A stretch of DNA of 64,000 nucleotides from Oegoconia quadripuncta (Eukaryota; Arthropoda; Insecta; Lepidoptera; Autostichidae), in the NCBI GenBank assembly GCA_949316235.1, contig OX438759.1, positions 17,360,618-17,424,617 of the forward strand. The letters run 5' to 3'. Position 1 is the first letter of the stretch; every line of letters begins with the position of its first letter. Under the pieces are notes generated by a model. The model saw only the letters and a program-made list of their open reading frames with translations, searched no databases and was not told where the DNA came from. Positions 52,659-63,884 of the stretch are shown one piece after another. The translations under genes and the position numbers were made by a program.

Positions 52659-53426
52659 CAGAGGTGTGACTTATCTAAGATACAAGTATCTGAAATACAG
52701 ATACAAGATGCAAGATACGTATTTTCATTTTGTATCTAAAATACTTTTTAAAAAATCATTTTGTATCTTGTATTTAAATATATTTTGTTTGGTATCTTAG
52801 TATTTTATAAATACTTTTTCTGATAAAATACTTTTAGTAATATATTAGTAGAAATATATAAAATAAATGCGTAAAATTGAGCATGTCATTATTAGTCCAA
52901 CATCACATTGGTAGATGGCGACTCTTTCTTTGCACTGCACTGGCCTGTATCTATACAAGATGTGGCAAATGCACAAGTCGTGCGAGCCAAACAATTAAAA
53001 AAAAAAAAACTGAAATGTAATTTCATTTGAGAAGATGACCGCCTTTTTGTATATATTACATTACATTAAGTTATTTACGAATAATTCGTAAATAACTTAA
53101 TGTTAAGTTATTTACATACGTAAATAACATTAAGTTATTTACGAATAAATCGTGTTATGTTATGTAACGTGTGTGTTATGTTATCGTGTTATGCTCGTGT
53201 TATGTCAATTAAGAAAAATAAACTTAGAATTCATTAAAATAAAATCTTGTTTTCTTACAAAAGTATTTGTATCTTAAGAAGTATTTAGAAGATACGTATT
53301 TGGTATTTAGTATTTCAGATACTATTCTCGAAAGTATTTTGTATCTGGTATCTGAAATACTTTATTTAAAAGTATCTTGCATTTTGTATTGCAGATACTT
53401 TGTACAGGGTATTTTGTACATCTCTG
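52659..53426. mobile_element. hAT-like element with perfect 8-bp target duplication
   Basis: 768 bp flanked by GATTTATG (52651-52658 and 53427-53434). Termini CAGAGGTGTGACTTATCTAA and, inverted at the right, CAGAGATGTACAAAATACCC. The subterminal regions are full of AGATAC/GTATTT motifs, as hAT transposases recognise. No transposase frame remains: non-autonomous. It begins 235 bases after the SCP2 stop codon and may lie in its 3' UTR. Confidence 0.88.
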
Positions 53427-53434
53427 GATTTATG

Positions 53435-55879
53435 AGGATGGAGTTGCTTTTCTTGACATGTTTGTTGTGATTGAATTTAAAAAGAAATAATTACAGAAAC
53501 AAAGTCCATGTAAGTGTTTGAATTATTACTTCCCAGAGCTGATATTGTTGAGATGACGAAAGAGTTCATATCCTTAGAGTATCTTAATTTATACGAGGCA
53601 TGGGACGGCTGTGAGGGGAGTAGGGAGGCCGTCTAGGGCGAGTGCCCATTTTTTTGGTCACCTTAGCAATAATTTATATAATTAAATACTTAATATGAAC
53701 ATTGAATAATAAGGCGAAGCAGATAACATTTGAGGGAACACCGACATACATAAAGGAGCACCTTGGGGTGCCTCCAGCTTCTGGTGATAAGGTTGCCAAC
53801 TTATACTGATCAAGGTAATTATTAATATTTGTATTCTTGTGTTTTCATGGTGACGACACCATGTGTGAGCAGTTGTTAAATATACAGGTGAGTTTTTTTT
53901 ACCGTAGGCTTCAACATTTAAAAACAACATTTAAAAGGCTTCTGTTCAAGGGAGGACTGTAAAGTCCGAACGCTTGGTAGCCTCAAAAAACTGACTAACA
54001 ACTTTCAAGTGTAAATTTTACCTGTGAAAGTAAAACATTATTTTTTTTATTGATTTTGACATTATGACTATAAATGCCTTACTGTTTTAGAAATTCCCGC
54101 CCACTCGGTTTCCCGAGGTACTTCTGAATAGGTGACATATTTGATTGCGTTTTTATTTATTTATATGTTACATGTTTTCTGTACTGAACTGCGCCTCTTT
54201 GTTATACCGAATGCTACTAACTTCAATCATAATCGGTCAATGCCGAGGCGGATATTTTTAGTAATTCTGTACCCGCCTTTATTCAAATCAACTACTAAAC
54301 ACTTCTGCACTCCTAGTTTCATTCACTCCCATTCCACGTGACTTTTTCGTTTCTCCCCGAATCAAACCCGGGTGATGTTCCCGCTCCTCCCATTCTATCG
54401 CTACTTATTTTATGGCAGCCTGGTAGCTCTCGTTATACGAGCACGTGGGGTGCGACCGAAACGACAAGCTGTTAGCCACAGACTATCCCTGTCTTGCACG
54501 TGCGCGTACCTAAATATAGCTTTATTTAAAATGTTTGTTTTTCTGTGTGATAATAATGGCTGTTTTACCCTGTAAGAGAAATATAAATAAGTAATAAATT
54601 AGGTACTTATGGAGATTTAATATCTTATTAAAGTTTCCTCTACCGTCGAGTAATCCCCGAAAATTGGCTAAAAGTTACCAAAATATAGACTGCCTCGACT
54701 CCATACAAAGCGCAGCGAGACCCAGCTTATACTGGTCATTGTGTGGCCGCGTGTACTGCCGGCCGCAAGTCAAGCGTAACACCATGTAACAATGCCAATT
54801 AATGCTGAGCTCGTAACGGTAGCGCGCTCATACAACGAGCAGACGACAAAAGTGTTACGTTCAATGTCGACTGTACATTTAGTGTAGGAAAGTATTTCCT
54901 CATAGGTTAAATTTCTAAAAAAAAGTATCTCCAGTATATGATACCGTTTGGAGAAGAAGATAGCAAGCAAATTTACATTTTCTAAGAATGAGTACATGTC
55001 GTTTCGCACTTCATCGGGACTAGGCCATCAGGATCTAAAGGTGGTTTCGTGTTTGAATGTGGAGGCGATCGGTAAGTCACGTGCAAAATCAGGTGCCGGA
55101 CAGATTTCAGGAATAGGGCTCCATAAGTCTCAAGATATTTAATCTCAATGTTTGTAGTCGGAAGGCTTGTAGGCGAAAGTGAGAATGCTTTCAAAGGTAC
55201 AAATTGTTTCACTATTCTCATATATATTGTGAAAGAATCGGATTTTGGGTAGGTACAACACATGCCAATACGAGTATTGTTATTAGTATAGTAAAGTATT
55301 TCCATTATAAAAACATTTTCTGGTGCTATTATCACTGTAAACTTAATTTGAAACACAAATAAAAGGATACGTTACAAAAACTACTGATTATTTACGTTTT
55401 TTTACCCGACTGCGTCAGAAAGGAGGACAATGTTTATAGGATGTATGTATGTAAGTATAGTGTAAACGGACAGCTGCAGCTGGACAGGAACAGGAACAAC
55501 AGCAGCAAACAATATGACCGAAAATATGCCAAACACGGCTATTTATAGAGTTTGAAGACATTTGTCAATGTATACAATTTAATAACTTGTTGTACACACA
55601 TTACACTTATTGTATGTACATACATTGGCGAAAAGGCTCAGCTCTGCAGCGTACGCAGTCAAAAAAATTCGACAAATATCAGACGTAAATACTGCTAAAG
55701 TAATTTTAGTTATTTCCACAGCTTGATGTCTTACGGTATCTTGCTGTGGGGAAATGCCGCGGATATAAATACAATCTTTGTTTTAGAAAAACCAGCCGTT
55801 CGCGCAACTTAACAATTGAGACTTGCAGTGTCACTTAGAGATAGGTTTAAAGTGTATAACATTCTAACCTTTTCTTCAC
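53435..55879. other. No gene supported
   Basis: Includes GC-balanced patches at 54300-54500 and 54650-54850. A 124-codon minus-strand frame (55356-54982) and a donor-like CG|GTAAGT at 55070 were seen, but no coherent exon set could be assembled. Confidence 0.3.
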
Positions 55880-56415
55880 AGTACATTTTTGAAAGTCTAA
55901 TATATGTCAAAAAACATAGCATCATTTAGGAAAAATAGTGATAAATATGATGTCAATACAAGAAATAAAGATAAACTTGCAGGTCACAAAAGTCGCCTCC
56001 GCAAAGTCAGTAATTCATTCAAAGGGTTATGTATACGCTTTTTCAATAAGGTTCCAGTTGATATACAAAATCTTCCTCTCAATAAATTTAAAGATACTAT
56101 AAAACAGAAACTTATTAACAAAGCATATTATAAAAACATCAGACTATTTAGATGATAATCATCCCTGGACATAATCAGATCGTTCGCATGCCAGGCTATT
56201 TCACAATTAATAATGAAATATAAAAACCTTTTTCTAATATAAAAACCTCTGTGTAAAATCAAAGCCTGATTTTAAGAGAGCAACCCTTCGAGTTTCTAGC
56301 TTGTTCTTCTCAGGGGAAAATTTCATTTTGAACAAGCAGTAGCTTAAAAAATGTAAAATTTACCATTTTAAGTGTACCTACTCTGTGTACCTACAAAATA
56401 AAGCATTTTTGACGT
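55880..56415 (+). pseudogene. LINE-A 3' end
   Basis: Encodes ASFRKNSDKYDVNTRNKDKL, GHKSRLRKVSNSFKGLCIRF, NKVPVDIQNLPLNKFKDTIK, then a frameshift at YYK before the usual ISDYLDD. 3' UTR ends GCATTTTTGAC. Confidence 0.85.
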
Positions 56416-57209
56416 AATTATAAAACATATCGATAAATATAAATGTGAATTAAATATAAATTGACCTCTTCAATAATTATTATCATAATATTATATGTAT
56501 CTTTCCAAGAACCATAATATCGGCGATTTACACAGGAAAAGATTGAACGCAAGTGAAATCAGGAATCGATATTCCGTCTATCTCGTGAGTGAAGGTCCTA
56601 CACCTCCCCACCGGCCAACAGTTCTTCGAGTTGTGTGTACTTCAACTTACTAGGTTATATCAGTGACTTATTTACATAAAGATTGAAGCTGTATCTCTAA
56701 TTGATTATGGGATGGAATGCCCATACGGCTTATATTCTACTTTTGGTAAGAAATCCTAAATGTGGCACGCCCGACACGCACTTGGCCGGTTTTTTATTGC
56801 CCCATTCAATGTAATACAATGCGCCATATAGTGTAATACAATGCGGGTTTTTAAAATTCAAATGGTTATCGGTGGGTTATTGAAAGGTGTTAAACATGAT
56901 TTAAAATGCTTAGTTGGCTGGCGCACATTCGATTTCGGTAATTTCTATGCCAACCAATAGTGCCCAAATAGTGCCTAATAGTGTTCAAAACACGGAAATA
57001 GTGCTACTGTATTTTGAAAGATATTTAGGTCTTTCACTGAACATGCGATCTTGACTTCAAGAGAGAGAGAGAGAGAGAAGTTTTCTTCTTCCTTGTAATA
57101 GGAAAGGCTTTGGCAATGTCATCGAGAACGGGTGCACGTATCCATGTCTATGAATAGTGCTCCCTACAGGCAAAGATTCAATAAAAGTACTTCAGTAGAA
57201 GCGGAGAAA
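56416..57209. other. No gene seen; (GA)n at 57060-57079
   Basis: TTGGCCGGTTTTTTATTGCC and GTAATACAATGCG duplicated at 56810-56850. A GA dinucleotide run at 57060-57079. Confidence 0.4.
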
Positions 57210-57425
57210 ACCGTTTTTTTATGATTAACTGGATAAGCGTTTGACGATGGAAAGTGACGATGTGGCCCAAGAGAAGCACGCGATCTCAGTAGATGCCTAT
57301 TCACTCTGCTCTAGAATATCCCAAGGTTGTAGGATTCAGGAAAGAATGACGCCAGAAGGTAGTTCAGCCTTGGTTGTTCGCATTATGAATGAAGAGTTGA
57401 ACTTAGTGCGAATGTTCGGTATTTT
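57210..57425 (-). pseudogene. LINE C-terminus (minus strand)
   Basis: The inverse reads like 29611-29811: TCATTCTTTCCTGAATCCTA, CAACCTTGGGATATTCTAGA, GTGAATAGGCATCTACTGAG, then an A-tail at 57220. An in-frame stop and small changes disable it. The plus-strand frame across it is a shadow. Confidence 0.8.
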
Positions 57426-57899
57426 AACTATACATACGGGTGGAGGCTCTGCAATTTAGCAGTGATTGAATGGTCACCAATGAGTCGTTTGGCACGTCAT
57501 TCCACAGAATCGAGTACAACCAGTTGGTACTTGGCTGAACCATCCCAAAGGTGACAGCAGTATTCCATGCACATGATACATTGTTGAGCAAGTCAACTTC
57601 ACGCTTTCGTTCTTGAGAAAAGGAAGTGAGTTTTGAAACACAACCTCTATCAATAAATAGTGCTTGTAATAGTGAGCAATTGCAATAAAAAAAAAAATTA
57701 ACTTTACCATTTCTTCCAGCCAGAAAATGTACTATAATTGTACAGTTCGACACGACGACGAATAACACTGACAGTGTAAGCTGGCCGCGAGACGCTATCA
57801 GAAATGTGAACGCCGTGAGACCTTACGTATATTTTGACGACCTGTATGGTTACTATACCAAGCAGATCGCCAAGGGTTAGGTTAGGTGATTAGAGAGAC
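57426..57899. other. No gene supported
   Basis: Two overlapping minus-strand frames (57768-57424 and 57710-57474) lack family features. A SINE-3 head scrap (GACGACCTGTATGGTTACTA) lies at 57837. Confidence 0.3.
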
Positions 57900-58156
57900 A
57901 GAGAGGTCGCGATCTCATCTCGACAAGGTTTTGTTCTCGGTTTAGTTTGTGGTTGAACATTTTAAAAAGTCGACCTGGACAGCTACTGTCGTCTTATCTA
58001 AGTCTGCCAACAAATAGCAATATTGGTTGCTTTGTTGTGTTCCAACTGTTTGAGATAAGATAGCCGGTTCCCCAAGTAAATTAGAGGTTCAAGGTGAGCG
58101 GGCCTCATTGTCACTTATCCTCATGACCTCAGATGCGATTGATGTCAGGTGCATAA
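57900..58156 (+). mobile_element. SINE-1, strongly diverged
   Basis: GAGGTCGCGATCTCATCTCG to GTCAGGTGCATAATTTTTTT with the GCTACTGTCGTCTTATCTAA and GATAAGATAGCCGGTTCCCC cores. The most decayed copy here, so probably the oldest. Confidence 0.8.
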
Positions 58157-59311
58157 TTTTTTTTTTTAAATAGTAGAGAAAATTTTTGTTCTTAACATAA
58201 CCGTATATATCTTTTGACACGGAAACCTAATCAAACTCTCAGATTTAGTGGGATTAGTTTTTTATGTGTTTGATTAATTTATGATAATCCCCCCGCTGCG
58301 CTGGAGGCGCTTGCGCAGCGAACTGGTTTGCGAACGGTACCCGAGTTCATCGGCTAGCGAACGGTCATGTACCTTAGACCCTGACATTGCGCTCTAAATA
58401 GAGTCACACATCTGCTGACTGTATAACCGCTTTTTTAAAGGAAATTCAGTTCTCACGCTTGAAAGGCCTCCAATGCATCCATTGAGAATCATTTCCAAAG
58501 TTCCCACATTCGTATATTTCGCTCGCAACTGTGAAAAAGGCCTTAACTGTATCATGTAGGTGTGGTTTAATTTTCTATTTCTAACTTTTTATTCATCTTT
58601 TAAGATAGAACTATAAATGGAAAATTTAGAACACCCTCACGAAGCTATGATAATAATCATCCAGAAAACAAACCTTTTATCCGGATGACATAAAGAGGGT
58701 GCAAGTCGCTCCATGCAAATCGTCCAGTCAGTAATGAACTTTTATAGATTGTGAAGTATGGGTGTGTGAAGCTAACTGTGTTTTAAGCTAAATATCTTCG
58801 AAACGGTTTAACCGATTTCCATCAAACATGGCTATGAACAATCTGTGAAACAACAGCTGTCGAAAATAAACAGACAATTTTCAAATCGCTTCAGCCGTTT
58901 TGAAGTTATAATACACAGACGCACACCGAAATTGACTTCAAACTTAAATTATTTGCATCTGCACGTGACAAATTTACATATGAAATATCAAACAAAACAG
59001 CTGATCCGATTTTGACATAACATATTCTACGCTAGAAAACCTGGTTTCAAATAAAAAACACCGCATCCAAATCACCCATTTGAGGGCTACGGTGCCACAA
59101 CAGACATACAAACAGACACACACACGCATAGTGATCAAACTTATAACGCCTCTTTTTGCGTCGAGGGTTAAAAACTCCTCTTTTGCATCAGGGTTACAAA
59201 CAAGTAACCCCTGTTGCAAAAGATCCAAGGCCCTGGTCCAAGACCTGACGGCGCGTCTCATCGAGGCTTCTGGTGACCGCAGAGCGGGGCGTCTTCCTAG
59301 CGCAGAGAATA
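58157..59311. other. No gene supported
   Basis: 58290-58420 is GC-rich (CCCCGCTGCGCTGGAGGCGC). 58730-58950 is a dispersed repeat with TTCCATCAAACATGGCTATG. 59070-59310 shows short frames on both strands without support. Confidence 0.35.
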
Positions 59312-59637
59312 AGGCCCGTATTAATAAACTAATCTTAATACAAGTCTTGAGGCTGTATCAACCGAGATGCATCTTATGCTAATGCTAATGCTCCATGCTA
59401 ATTTATAAATCAATCTTGAGGTCTACTCAGCTGAGATCAATTCTCAAGTATTCGCCTCAGCGGCGAATGAATGATAGTCTTGAGTTTCGTTTATTAATAC
59501 GCGCACCTCTCAAGTGAGTACTGCTTGAGAATGCACGTGCTTTGCAGGTCTCAAGTTAGGTTTATTAATCAACACGTTTACTTGAGACCGGTCACAAGAC
59601 TGTTCTCAATCTTGATAATGGTTTATTAATACGGGCC
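59312..59637. mobile_element. MITE-2, full length, inverted orientation
   Basis: About 326 bp; ends GGCCCGTATTAATAAACTAA and ATTAATACGGGCC. The interior is the inverse of 48592-48923. Confidence 0.9.
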
Positions 59638-60271
59638 TAAGTCTCGCTATTCAGCGCGGGAACACCGCTTGCCTGTTGGGCACTTTTTACCTGTAAATGT
59701 AAAAAAATTCACAAACAAATTCCCTTTAGTAAAATTTTCTAAGACTAATTAAGATTTCAAGACATACAGCAATATTGTTGCCAATCTTAGATTATAATAT
59801 ATTAACCGGGTAAAAACCAAGTATAGATACCAATTAAATACCAACGATTTAATCGTTATATAACGAATAGTGGTTAGATTAGAACCTAGTTCAATACATA
59901 ATTACGGAGAATGGGTCTGTAAATGGAAAACTTAAGGACGACTGCGCTAACCCTTGGACCAGTATTCAATATGCACTTGAGGTACAGTCCTTTAGAAAAG
60001 CGGTTGAGAATTTTTAAAACTGTTGGCCGGCGAGCAGTGCTGAATTATTCTCTATGCAAAATCACCGGACAGAAATTATTTATGCCGCACATGGAATTTA
60101 GAAAATCCATAACGAAATATGCAGGCAATTAATATCGTGGATTGATCTTACGTGACTATTCGCTTGCGTACACACTGCGTGTGGGTCGAGCCGAAAGAGG
60201 GACGTCGATTTTGTCTCAATGACGACATTGTCTATTAACTAGGAGACTTTTCAGGCCGAAATTGAAATAAT
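59638..60271. other. No gene supported
   Basis: A 69-codon frame at 59923-60132 is open but unrecognised, with no splice or promoter support. Confidence 0.3.
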
Positions 60272-60420
60272 ATTTTTTTTGCTCTACGTTAGCACTTGAT
60301 CTCAATCCTGATGTTAAGTGAAGGTGAACATTGCTAACATTTAAAATTACCACCAACCATACCAAGTACTAAACATGTACCCCGCTGGGGATGTACCCGC
60401 GACCTCCGATTCGTAAACCC
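60272..60420 (-). mobile_element. SINE-1 with large internal deletion
   Basis: Tail and CACTTGATCTCAATCCTGAT join to AACATTGCTAACATTTAAAA, then CATGTACCCCGCTGGGGAT to CGACCTCCGATTCGTAAACC. About 150 internal bases are missing. Confidence 0.85.
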
Positions 60421-61300
60421 CATAAATGAAATGAGCGAGTTGAAAGAGTCGTGGCGATGTTAGACTGATTAAGATGCTGAATAGCGATAGAGTTAAAGGC
60501 TTACAACCTCGACTAAATAATCAACGCTTGCAGTAAGTGTAACATCGCATGGTAAATACGCAGCTACGGCAACGGTACCATTTGAATGATTTTGCTTGAG
60601 CATTTTCATACAAAATAATGCATTTTCTTCAGCGACAAAGCTCCTCAATGCAAACTGACTGTTAGGGTATGAACGAATACGAGCTGACTACTTTCATTAA
60701 TTACAACACAGAATATAGATAATCCTTAAATAGTTCATCACTGCGCGAAGATTATGTGATTCAAATATTAAAAGCAAAGTTCAGTAACAAATGGCTGTAT
60801 GGATGTTTTTAAAATCTTGCTGCTGATTAATAAATAAACATAATATAGAGTCAGAAAACTATGAATCTATTTAATTTAATTGAAATGAGTCATAAAAATG
60901 AAACCTGTGGATGGATTTTTTTTACATTTTGACATATTTTCATTATCATATCACAGATTTAGGAGTTCTGTAAGGTAAGGTAATATTCATATTGTTTGGA
61001 TACAAACCAAACAGCTCTCTGAGATACTGTTTTATATACCTTGTGAATAGTGTCGTGGACTGTTTATATTCTTAACACCTACAGAAAACGTTAATGTTGT
61101 AAATATGTACACCGTTGCTAACTGTCCAAATATTTATTTATAAGCATCTGTTTCAGACTTCCCTGAAAATTAAGTTACCACTTCTGCTCGCGATGATACC
61201 AGTATGTCAACCTACGCAAAGCCTTGTGTTAGCTTATTTTCATTATTATATTAGTCCTCTGTCGCGGGACAAGTCGCATTAGTTCACGAGATACACACAG
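60421..61300. other. Upstream region of the signal-peptide gene, no repeat recognised
   Basis: AT-rich and free of the repeat families found elsewhere. Confidence 0.3.
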
Positions 61301-61376
61301 ACAGTCATACAGATAAACAGTGCCCTGTGCGTTTACATTTTTATAATATTTCAAATATATTTTTGTGCCATTCAAC

Positions 61377-61431
61377 ATGGATAGGAAGATTTTGTTGATA
61401 TTTTTCTCAACAATTTTATCGTTAAGTTATG
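61377..61431 (+). CDS. First coding exon with a signal peptide, gene continues right
   Basis: ATG 61377 opens 18 codons plus one base before the donor G|GTGAGG (GT at 61432). MDRKILLIFFSTILSLSYG has a short positive start, a hydrophobic core and small residues at the end: a typical secretory signal peptide. Upstream at 61290-61376 is a leader-like stretch (CACACAGACAGTCATACAGA) after a TATATTAG box near 61243. No following exon could be found before 64000, so most of the gene lies outside. The mature protein is unknown. Confidence 0.55.
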
Positions 61432-61727
61432 GTGAGGTTTTTTTTTATTATTTATATTTACCTATTTTTACTGTTCGTGAAATATTGTATTCGTTTCGTA
61501 ATCTACACACAGAGCAGAAAATACATGGAAAAAAATAAAATTAGGGCGGGGTTTCAGGGCTATGTTCAACTTTTGAGTATTTGAAAGTATAGTAATCAGA
61601 CTACTTATTATATAACATAATATACATTGATTAGGATAAACTTTAAGTCCATGAATTGCATTGAGTTCCGTCAAGATTCTAAAATTTATTTATGAATCGA
61701 AGAAATTTTTTGTTCTAAATTAATTTT
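61432..61727. other. Inferred intron 1 of the signal-peptide gene
   Basis: AT-rich. The 68-codon minus-strand frame here is unsupported. Confidence 0.35.
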
Positions 61728-61830
61728 GACGGCCAATTTGGTCTACTGGGCCAATCGCTACATTTGAAACCAACGGTTGCGGATTCGATTCCAGCTCGAA
61801 AAAAATGGATGTGTCATGAATAAATCTGAT
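61728..61830 (+). mobile_element. SINE-2 head fragment
   Basis: GACGGCCAATTTGGTCTACT, CCAACGGTTGCGGATTCGAT, then GTCATGAATAAA; the body is missing. Confidence 0.7.
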
Positions 61831-61883
61831 TTTTTTTATTATTTACATACTTATTATATATTTATGTACCGGAATGTTCAGTG

Positions 61884-62141
61884 GAGGAGACACAGTCTCC
61901 CAATTTATGAGGTCAATGTTCGATCCCATGCAGGCCATGTACCAAAGAGTTTTTAAATTTAATTTAATTACTTATGTGCATTTATCCGACTGCTCTTAAA
62001 CGGTGAAGGAAAACATCGTGAGGAAACCTACATGACTGAGATATAAAACTGGGCCAGCGTGGCAGACTATGGCCCATACACCCTCACTATGAGGGAAGGT
62101 CTATATCCCTGCAGTGGAATGTTTACAGACAGATGATGATG
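61884..62141 (+). mobile_element. SINE-4 copy
   Basis: CACAGTCTCCCAATTTATGA, decayed B-box, CATTTATCCGACTGCTCTTA, to CCCTGCAGTGGAATGTTTAC. Confidence 0.88.
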
Positions 62142-62931
62142 TACTGGAATGCGTTATCCTTATTCATAGCAGTTTTTAAGTTTGCCTAATTTGAGTCACA
62201 TTTACGTAATAAACGTCACCAATGTTTTTTTTGCAATTTTATGTGAAAATATTTACAATCATTTTTGTTGATAAATTTAGATTCCCACTGATAATAGCAT
62301 AACGGAGAATATTTTGAGGAATACAGTATTTATTTATTTATTTAGGATCATCAACAATTGTTACATCAGTACATAGTCCATCTAATAATTAAGGTAGCTG
62401 TTATTAAATTTAAATGTACAACCTTTTATAGGTCCTCATATAGGTTTATAGGTAGGTACATCATGCAAAAATCTTTAAAATAAAACAACAGTAAAACAAA
62501 AACTTATTTAACCTAAATTTACCTCTACTTTAATTGAGCAGTTTCGTGGTAAGTTGCGGTGATTAGGTAGTGAAAATAATAACTAGAAAGTAATATATGA
62601 AGTATGTTGTTGAGGGAATGTTCAACGTAAAAACGATGGTATGTTAACTAAGTATTGAGGCTACTACTAATGGTTTTGTAAAACCTAGACACAGTGTCGC
62701 AGTATGTCTGATAGAATAGGTAAAATCACTTATAAGTCACATCGTTTAAGTTATAAGTTAATCATTTTACTCTGTCTGATAGCTATTTTTTTGACACTCA
62801 ATGCAATCCGAATTTCATCAACTTTTTGTAAGCGATCCGAGAATCTGCCTATGTAATTGCTTATCTGTTTATTAAAACTTCTGAATAATCAATCAGATAG
62901 ATTAATGAGTGAATGTTTCGGACACTTTTAC
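62142..62931. other. No gene seen
   Basis: A (TATT)n run at about 62328-62344 with following TTAGGATCATCAACAATTGT suggests a LINE 3' UTR remnant. Confidence 0.35.
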
Positions 62932-63264
62932 CTTTTTTTTTATGCACAACGGGTTGGTACTTGACCTAAATCACACCTGATGTTAAGTGAAGATGAGGTC
63001 GAAGGTGGAAGCGTACTGACCCGGAAACCCCAACACAATTCGGGGACTGGCTATTTTATCTCTGAGAACCGGAACACAACAATGCTATTAACATTGCTGC
63101 TTGGCGGTATTTCTAGATAAGATGGTGGTAGCTAGCCAGGTGGACATTTAAAATGCCCTTCCACCAACCAAACCGAGTACTTAAACATGGACACCGCTGG
63201 GGATCGAACCCGCGACCTCCGAATCGTAAACCCAATGTTGTTTACATTGAGCCACGGAGGTGGT
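62932..63264 (-). mobile_element. SINE-1, full length
   Basis: T-run, ATGCACAACGGGTTGGTACT to TTGAGCCACGGAGGTGG. Close to the copy at 31837. Confidence 0.95.
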
Positions 63265-63473
63265 CAAAACCTACCTACATATTACCTATCTAGTCCCAAG
63301 TCAGGCTGATAATGAATAAATACTTACATAATTTTATAAATATCAATAATAGCTCCACCCACAGACAAACCAATTTTATTAATTCGTTTTATGGAATTGA
63401 AATTTATAGTGTACATAAATGATTTTTCTATTCTATACAGGGTCATTCGACAAAATTATATATAGTAAATATA

Positions 63474-63862
63474 AATACTTCACACACCTATACCAATCAT
63501 CTAGTCCCAAACTAAGCAAAGCTTGTACTATGGACACTAGATAACGGATAAAACCGACAAACTCATATCTGCCGTGTAATTTGGTTGTTAGAGATAAGAT
63601 AGCCAGTTCCCCAAATAAGGTGGGGTTTCCGGCTCAGTATGCTTCCACCTTCGACCTCATCTTCACTTAACATCAGGTGTGGTTGAGGTCAAGGACCAAC
63701 CCATTGTACATAAAAAAAAAACATTCATAATTATTTCTATATAAACATCCATTACACGGAAATAAATGTTCGAATTCATCACACAAACACCTCGCGGGAT
63801 TTGAACCCGCAACCGCTGGTTTCGCTGATAGGGTCACTATTGACTACATCAATCGGTCGTAA
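63474..63862 (-). mobile_element. SINE-2 interrupted by SINE-1
   Basis: SINE-2 tail and body at 63474-63555 (CCAATCATCTAGTCCCAAAC), resuming at about 63722 to the head GACTACATCAATCGGTCGT. Confidence 0.92.
63568..63721 (+). mobile_element. SINE-1 3' half nested in SINE-2
   Basis: TCTGCCGTGTAATTTGGTTG, GATAAGATAGCCAGTTCCCC to GTACATAAAAAAAA. 5'-truncated. Confidence 0.92.
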
Positions 63863-63884
63863 GGGTGAATTTGAATTCGTGTAA

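Noticed and set aside
54982..55356. 124-codon minus-strand frame
   Set aside because: No recognisable domain, no acceptor/donor support, biased AT codons at its N-terminal half.
57424..57768. 114-codon minus-strand frame
   Set aside because: Unrecognised and overlapping a second frame. No promoter or splice sites.
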